From: Lutjanus erythropterus | Taxonomy: Eukaryota; Chordata; Actinopteri; Lutjaniformes; Lutjanidae | DNA: 64,000 bases | Direction of reading: 5' to 3' | Assembly: GCA_020091685.1 (NCBI GenBank) | Contig: CM034603.1 | Span: forward strand, 20,416,715 to 20,480,714 | Shown: positions 58,615-64,000 of the stretch, one piece after another | Numbering within the stretch: position 1 is the first letter of the stretch | Layout of the letters: every line of letters begins with the position of its first letter | Made by a program: the position numbers and the translations under genes | Notes under the pieces: model-generated | Database searches by the model: none | Seen by the model: the letters and a program-made list of their open reading frames with translations, nothing else | What the model was told of the DNA's origin: nothing

Positions 58615-61600
58615 GGCCCTTAAACAGTGCTCAAAAGCTTCTTTTCCTTGAACTGTCACCACAAACTGTCTCAAGTGTGCCACTTTACATTCTGCAGCCA
58701 GTTCAAAGAGAGGAACCTTGAACAAAACTGTTAAATCACAGAAGAAGATACAACTCTAATGCTGGATAGATGAAATGTTACTGTATTTAGGGTAAGAGCA
58801 TAGTTATTTGTCAGTTTTAGGTACATCTGCAAGTTTAAAACAGCAATTGACCTTTCAGTAAGCCCCCGTCCCCCTTAGTTGCTGTTGGTGCACCTATTTA
58901 TCTTTCTGTTCATGCACGACATGAATGAAGTTTACAGTATAACATGAGATGGATTTACCATTGAAATTCTTCATAATTTTTCGAATAGTTGGTCCTTGAT
59001 GTCAGAATAGGGCTGCCAACTCATATGCATGAGCAAGAGGCTCATGCTCATGTCACACGTGTATTCTCACGCTAACTTTTTACATTCACGTCCTCCAAAG
59101 TAGGTTCTTTTTTCCAGTTCAGACAGGTTGAGGCGCAGAGTATAACAAGGTTAATATAGCACTTTTCCTGGATTGCCTGTGAATGCACAAAACATCTTTT
59201 TCAACTGAAAGCATGCAGCAACAAATCCTTGTGATGCATGAGACTGTGGTGTTAGCATTAGCTCACTATGTCTGCATTGCAGATACAGGCGGCAACGTCA
59301 GTCAGCCATGGCTAAATATCCAGAACTTTAATCACTGAACTTATTTTCTCTGTACGGGGTAAGAGCTATTTTTTTTTTGTATGTGTGACCACTGACCATG
59401 AATTGCAGTCATGATAACTCAAAAAGAACGGACCTATTTCAGAAAACTGGACAAAAGGAGAGATTAGCATTTCTAGCTGGCATCTTTTGGCAGCTGTATG
59501 ATAACTGTCACTTGTGTTTCTTTCTGCTGTAGCTGGCTGACTATGTAAGCTAACAATACCTCCATGAGTTGGTTGAAATGCTGTCTCCAGCTGAGCTGTT
59601 TTAAAAGAAGAGCCCCAACCTTTTGTTTTGACTGCGTCTCATTTGCTTTCCAAATCTACTTTTTCAACAATACACATGTAAATATAAGGTTTACTCCCAC
59701 TAAAAAGGTACTGAATGAACATATTTATCTACATTTTGCAACCTAGGCGTGTGACAGCAGCTCACACTGCTCTGGTCTGTAATCTCACACACCGCCACCC
59801 CCCCTCACTTTACTCAGCAGCTGGGAGGTAAGACACGGGACCCTCTTGAACTTCTTCTGCAGCGTTTATTCGGGGGCAAACTGTAACCCTCACCGTACAT
59901 TTACTGCCACAATACAACTTCACCACTAAATGTTAATTCCTCTACTCTGATTGCCAACACCTGTCCGTCCTGATCGCAGCCATAAGCGCTCTTTCTCTTT
60001 TGCTTCACCAACTCACTGCAAACACATACACTGTTGTGCTTATGCCTCATATGCATCATGTTGATTTAAAAAAAGACTGGGAAAATTCACACATATCGCA
60101 AGAAAACTGCACAGGGAATTTGACTCCTCATTTGCTATTAACGGTTTGAAATGCACAGACAAGATGGAACCTATATAAACAGGTGCTTCAGTGTAGCGTG
60201 AACGCTGTTGTCATGCCAGCGTGATGTTTTTATGACATTTGTAGTCTAGACGTGGGCTAATGAACATGAACTGTTCCTGGTATTACTTGAGTATGATAAG
60301 CTGTATGGATCCTTAGCTGCTCAGCTTACATACTTTGACAAACAAAACAGAGGTGAGATGCTTTATTTTTTGTATTTTCTAATCCTATGTTTCAAATTAA
60401 GTTTTACAAGAGAAAATGCCTTTAAGAAATTGACGTACCAGTGTGTTTGACGAACATACCGTTATATTGGATAACAAATTTGGAGTAATACTTCTTAAAT
60501 CCAGTGGCAAACAAGACAGAGGTGCAGTAGCCTTCACACTGTTTTTATAACATTTAGGACTGGCTTCCACATTGTGGGAAAGTAGCAAAAAAAAGGATTT
60601 CAAATTGGTCACAGTGAGCTGTGGACCTCATTTCTCATTATTTGGGTACCTGAAAGTTTAAGGCCGATAAAAAACAAAACAAAACAAAAAAACTATTATT
60701 CACTTTAACTACAATGAGTTTACTCAACTTTTAATATCATAATATCATTTTTGTGGGTATCTAAAACTCAAAAAATCAAGCTTATATAACAAAGAAGAGG
60801 AAATTATCTCCACAAAAGATTAACAGTTCTTAAAACTTTTTCAAAACTTAAGAGCTTAAGTGGGGCTCAAAACTCAGAAATCTATTTTAAGTGTTCTCAA
60901 CTTTTTCGTTGTTACAGTGAATGAGAGGATAATGCTGTTTTGAGGAGAAGTTTAGTGAATGGTTGATGCTTTAAGGATTCGCTGATGTTACTGATTATTT
61001 TCTGATTGGAATTAATTGACAATCACATAATTGATTCTTGTATTTTTCTTCAACAGAATATCCCTCTCCACTTATTTTGCACAGTGAATTAACCCATTTC
61101 AAATACCCCAGTTTGCCAAAAAGTTGCTTTCCCAGGCTCTCTGTCAAAAAAGGCATTCCTTACTCTTTTTATCGACAGTTTCATTTAATGAGAGGCACTT
61201 ACAGTAGACTCTAACACAATTAGGTGTTCCATGACAACCTCGGGAGGAAAATTAATCTCTCAAATGAAATTGGTCTCAGTGCTCAATATGTCACCCAGTG
61301 GGATGCGACTTCATTTCTATTCATTGACCCTCAATGAATTAAAGCTCATTTCCTGAACGTGTCGCTTCTCAGAGGCTCCCGCAGCAGGATGCAGGCTTTC
61401 AACCATACCAGCTCAGAAAACCTTTCCCTCTTCCCATTTGATTCAAGGATTAGATCTGATTAAAGATTTGAGCTGGACAACCTCTGCGACAGCCATGCAA
61501 TCTCTGTTTTTTTCCCCCCCCAAGTCTTCTTGTTGAATTTACATAAAGCTGATGGGATTTTGGCTTGAGTTTCTTCTGATTCTCCCACGTTTCATGAGCA

Positions 61601-62326
61601 CAACAAGGATGGGTTACAGCACATGAGAAAAAAAAACAACCTTAGTCATCGAACTAGAACTCATTTCTTGACTTATATATTGTTACCAGCAACCGTTGCT
61701 TCAGTGAATAGGTCAACCATTGGCATTGATAGCTTTCAAAAAATCCTTTAAAATGACATTCAGCTATTGTCATTGGCTTTATCTACAAACAATACACTTC
61801 TACACTCTACACATCTTGTCTCAAATGTCATATTACTACTAATAAAATTACTACTGTTCAACAACAAGACAAAGACATGTTTTTCTTTTTCCCTTTGGTG
61901 GAAGTGTATTGTGTAAGTGTGTATGTAAACATAGTTTTGACAGCAGCTCTCAAATGAAGAGAACCATGTGCCACACAAGCAAAGAAATAATACAACCAAA
62001 ACTCCTTTTACGCACTGATAGTCCACATCTAGGACAGGTCGGCAGCAATAGAAAACAAGTAATACATCTTTCTGTTTTTGCGTAGTCATGAAAATATCTG
62101 TTTTATACAAAAATTAAATACAGTTACAGTATGTTACAACTCTTTTTTTTCCCATACAGGTGAGCTCAAGCATGACTACAAAGCCTCTGAAAAAGAAAAC
62201 AGAAAAAGTACTAGATTGGTACTCATCAAGGGGCTTGATAATAATACATGTGCAGCATTTTGGCAAAACAACAGACACCCTTCAGCAAAGTAAAATCACC
62301 AGAGTCACCAAAGCACAGGGAGGAGG

Positions 62327-62400
62327 AGGAAGTGAGAGGAAAAAAGGGGAAAGTGAGGGGGAAGGAGGAGAGAAGAACAAGTAAGGAAGGAGGCAGTGAG
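62327..62400. repeat. GA-rich low-complexity tract
   Basis: Purine-rich AGG/GGA sequence on the plus strand, in the likely NTNG1 3' UTR region. Overlapping frames are compositional artefacts. Confidence 0.7.
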
Positions 62401-62439
62401 GCAAGATGTTTTAAGATGTCCCCATCCACATTATTATTT

Positions 62440-62445
62440 TTTAAT
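62440..62445 (-). terminator. Possible NTNG1 polyadenylation signal
   Basis: ATTAAA on the minus strand, about 400 nt after the NTNG1 stop. It is a common variant hexamer in AT-rich sequence, so the call is weak. Confidence 0.2.
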
Positions 62446-62848
62446 AACTTCAGATGATACTTAGAAATCATGTGTCTAGTTTTGTACAGTCAGAATGTGG
62501 GTGGCTCCCTCCAAGTCTCCAGCCTGCCATTAATGAAGCACCAGCCAATGACAAAATCACACAGCGAGGGCTCCAACTGTTTCCTCCAGTGACAAAGACA
62601 GCAGTGACTTCACCAAGCCTTTCATAAATCCATCTAGTATTCAGAATAACAGATCAGTGCGCAACCTGTTGCACTCATTCCACCCACCACCACCGTGTCC
62701 TTGGAAATACAAAAGAGTTGCTTATATTGTATTCTTAGCACATTGCCCAGACTTCCTTTGTCCTTCATGTCCTTTTAGGTTGAGAGTTCAGTCTCAACAT
62801 ATGTGGTCTTAGGGTTTTGGTTGAGGATGGGAGGCCCGTCCAGGTCTC

Positions 62849-63087
62849 TCAGCAAAGGGAAACAATCAATAGCGGGAGCACTAGGAGGGTAAGAGCGAGC
62901 TGGCGGCCGGCGGGGGGATGATTGAAGGAGGCCCGTCCAGACAATTGGTCATCGCACTCCCCGGGGCCCTGGCAGCGAGCTCTCTCGCACAGGACGCCCG
63001 TGAAGCCAGGGGTACAGTGACACCGCTGATGGTGGTGGCACGTGCCGCCGTTCTGACAGCGCAGCATTGCGTTGTCACACACCCGAG
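62849..63087 (-). CDS. ntng1: NTNG1 terminal coding exon (EGF-like module and GPI signal)
   Basis: On the minus strand the acceptor tcctcctccgcag (AG at 63089-63088) precedes CT, finishing a codon, then [40 protein letters not shown] and more, ending TGA at 62851-62849. Six cysteines (VC, RC, TC, RC, HC, LC) form an EGF-like module with the CQNGGTC and GFTG motifs. The last ~16 residues, [16 protein letters not shown], are a hydrophobic GPI-attachment signal preceded by small residues (SGRAS). Netrin-G proteins are GPI-anchored axonal ligands of NGL adhesion molecules. The exon matches the RVCDN.LL.CQNGGTC end of netrin-G as I recall. NTNG1 rather than NTNG2 is chosen because VAV3 is the convergent neighbour. 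The rest of the gene lies beyond 64000. Confidence 0.88.
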
Positions 63088-63375
63088 CTGCGGAGGAGGA
63101 GACAAAGAAAAAAGGGCAGGGGGAGACGGGAAGGGGTGATTAATAGATCACTCAGTGATAGGGGCGGCAGAGAACATCAACAGGCAAGTTCACAGGGCAC
63201 AAGCTGCCTCTTCTAGTCCTGTCTGCATCGCTGTGTCCTCAGAGCACAGCTGACACATTAGGGAGGGCGAAGCCAAGGACTTTTGTGAGCGTGCAAGACA
63301 AAAAAGAAGGCAGATAATCAGGACACATACTGTATGAATACTAGAATGCAGCCCACAGCCTGTTAAAACCCAGTT

Positions 63376-63711
63376 GCATTTTACTTAGTACACCAATAAC
63401 ATGTAACAAGCTGCACTTTGTATCAAATTAGACCCCTATTTCATAGACCCATATTAGACTTTATTAGAGGGCAGTTAGAGACACATTACAACAGAACTGT
63501 CCTGTAAACTAAAGTGTATTATTTCCCTCTGTTAGACCCTTGTTAGACTTTATTAGAGGGTGATTATGGACACATTACAGTGCATTACTATTATTATGAA
63601 ATCACATATCTGCTGCTTCCTCTGTTTTAAAAAACAATATGTGAACTGGATCTACCAAGTAAAGTCCAAAATTATAGAGGGAGGGGAAATCTGTCTCCAT
63701 GACTGCACAGA
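63376..63711 (+). repeat. TTAGACC interspersed repeat, copy 2 with internal duplication
   Basis: Homologous to 54770-55012. The TTAGACTTTATTAGAGGG block occurs twice (about 63453 and 63546), making this copy longer. The ends TGTAACAAGCTGCACTTTGT and CAAAATTATAGAGGGAGG align with the first copy. Confidence 0.65.
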
Positions 63712-63831
63712 CTTACTGTAATATTGTAGGCAGATAACGTGATTTGATCAAGGAAGTTGGCATCAGTCTTGGCTTCCCTGCCAACTGTAGTACGTACAGT
63801 TTGGTTGTAATGTGTCCTTAATTACCCTCCA

Positions 63832-63975
63832 GGGTTGGGAGGATTACTTTAAAAATGTATTCCAATACAGTTACTAGTTGCCTGTTAAAATTGTAGTCAG
63901 TAACCTAATCCAAATATCACAAGTAATGTAACTTGATTACTTTCTGTTACTTTTGGATTAACTCAGTACAAAATA
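63832..63975 (+). mobile_element. AGGGTTGGGAGGATTACTTT-type MITE, partial
   Basis: It begins AGGGTTGGGAGGATTACTTT, then ATGTATTCCAATACAGTTAC and TGTAACTTGATTACTTTCTG. This is the start of a common teleost MITE, from memory. The right terminus is not visible within the window. Confidence 0.5.
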
Positions 63976-64000
63976 TGGTGAAACTGGTTAGCTTAATATA

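Larger units (their letters stand above)
42541..62848. other. Intergenic interval between VAV3 and NTNG1
   Basis: About 20 kb with no convincing conserved coding exon on either strand. Supported contents are the repeats listed separately at 42935, 43340, 46003, 46450, 48223, 52870, 54770, 56040, 58526 and the GA-rich tract near 62327. The NTNG1 3' UTR must occupy part of the right end. A weak first-exon-like frame at 49598-49694 and high-complexity sequence at 61080-61480 are noted as findings. Confidence 0.6.
63088..64000 (-). other. NTNG1 intron (3' part) with repeats
   Basis: No exon is seen. It contains the TTAGACC repeat copy at 63376-63711 and the start of another repeat at 63832. Confidence 0.65.

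Noticed and set aside
58522..58725. Minus-strand open frame with a long Cys-Val run
   Set aside because: It is a translation of the CA microsatellite at 58526-58612, with no other protein features.

Overview
The window is vertebrate genomic DNA, almost certainly from a ray-finned (teleost, probably percomorph) fish. It contains two protein-coding loci read from spliced exons, separated and interrupted by AT-rich introns and many short interspersed repeats of kinds common in teleost genomes: tRNA-derived SINEs, TTAA-flanked MITEs, hAT-like elements and CA/TG microsatellites. No bacterial-style operons, CRISPR arrays or rRNA genes were seen. Nearly all long open frames are chance frames in introns or repeats; the real coding signal is short exons bounded by AG and GT whose phases join exactly.

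Left two thirds (about 1 to 42,500, + strand): the 3' half of VAV3, a guanine-nucleotide exchange factor of the VAV family. Sixteen exons from 462 to the stop at 41385-41387 join into one frame of 436 codons. They encode most of the PH domain, the C1 zinc finger, the first SH3, the SH2 and the C-terminal SH3. The exons for the CH and DH (catalytic GEF) domains lie upstream of the window. Fourteen exons are clear by protein similarity. Two short linker exons (36029-36082 and 37651-37678) are inferred from splice sites and phase; one exon of that phase class is required to join the SH2 and the last SH3 in frame. The linker between C1 and SH3 is made by two consecutive microexons of 23 and 25 nt.

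Middle (about 42,500 to 62,850): an intergenic or UTR stretch of about 20 kb with no convincing gene. It holds several MITEs, a minisatellite, a long CA microsatellite and a repeat-built element into which a hAT-like element has inserted.

Right end (62849-63087, - strand): the last coding exon of a netrin-G gene, best called NTNG1. It carries a C-terminal EGF-like module followed by a GPI-anchor signal. VAV3 and NTNG1 therefore face each other tail to tail. From memory this is also the arrangement on human chromosome 1p13.3, which supports the NTNG1 and VAV3 assignments over NTNG2 and VAV2. The two genes do not act in one pathway as far as is known; their proximity is conserved synteny.

I did not find an undescribed biological system. 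The most useful observations are the cryptic VAV3 linker exons with a tandem splice donor, the paired microexons, and the nested or duplicated repeat structures.
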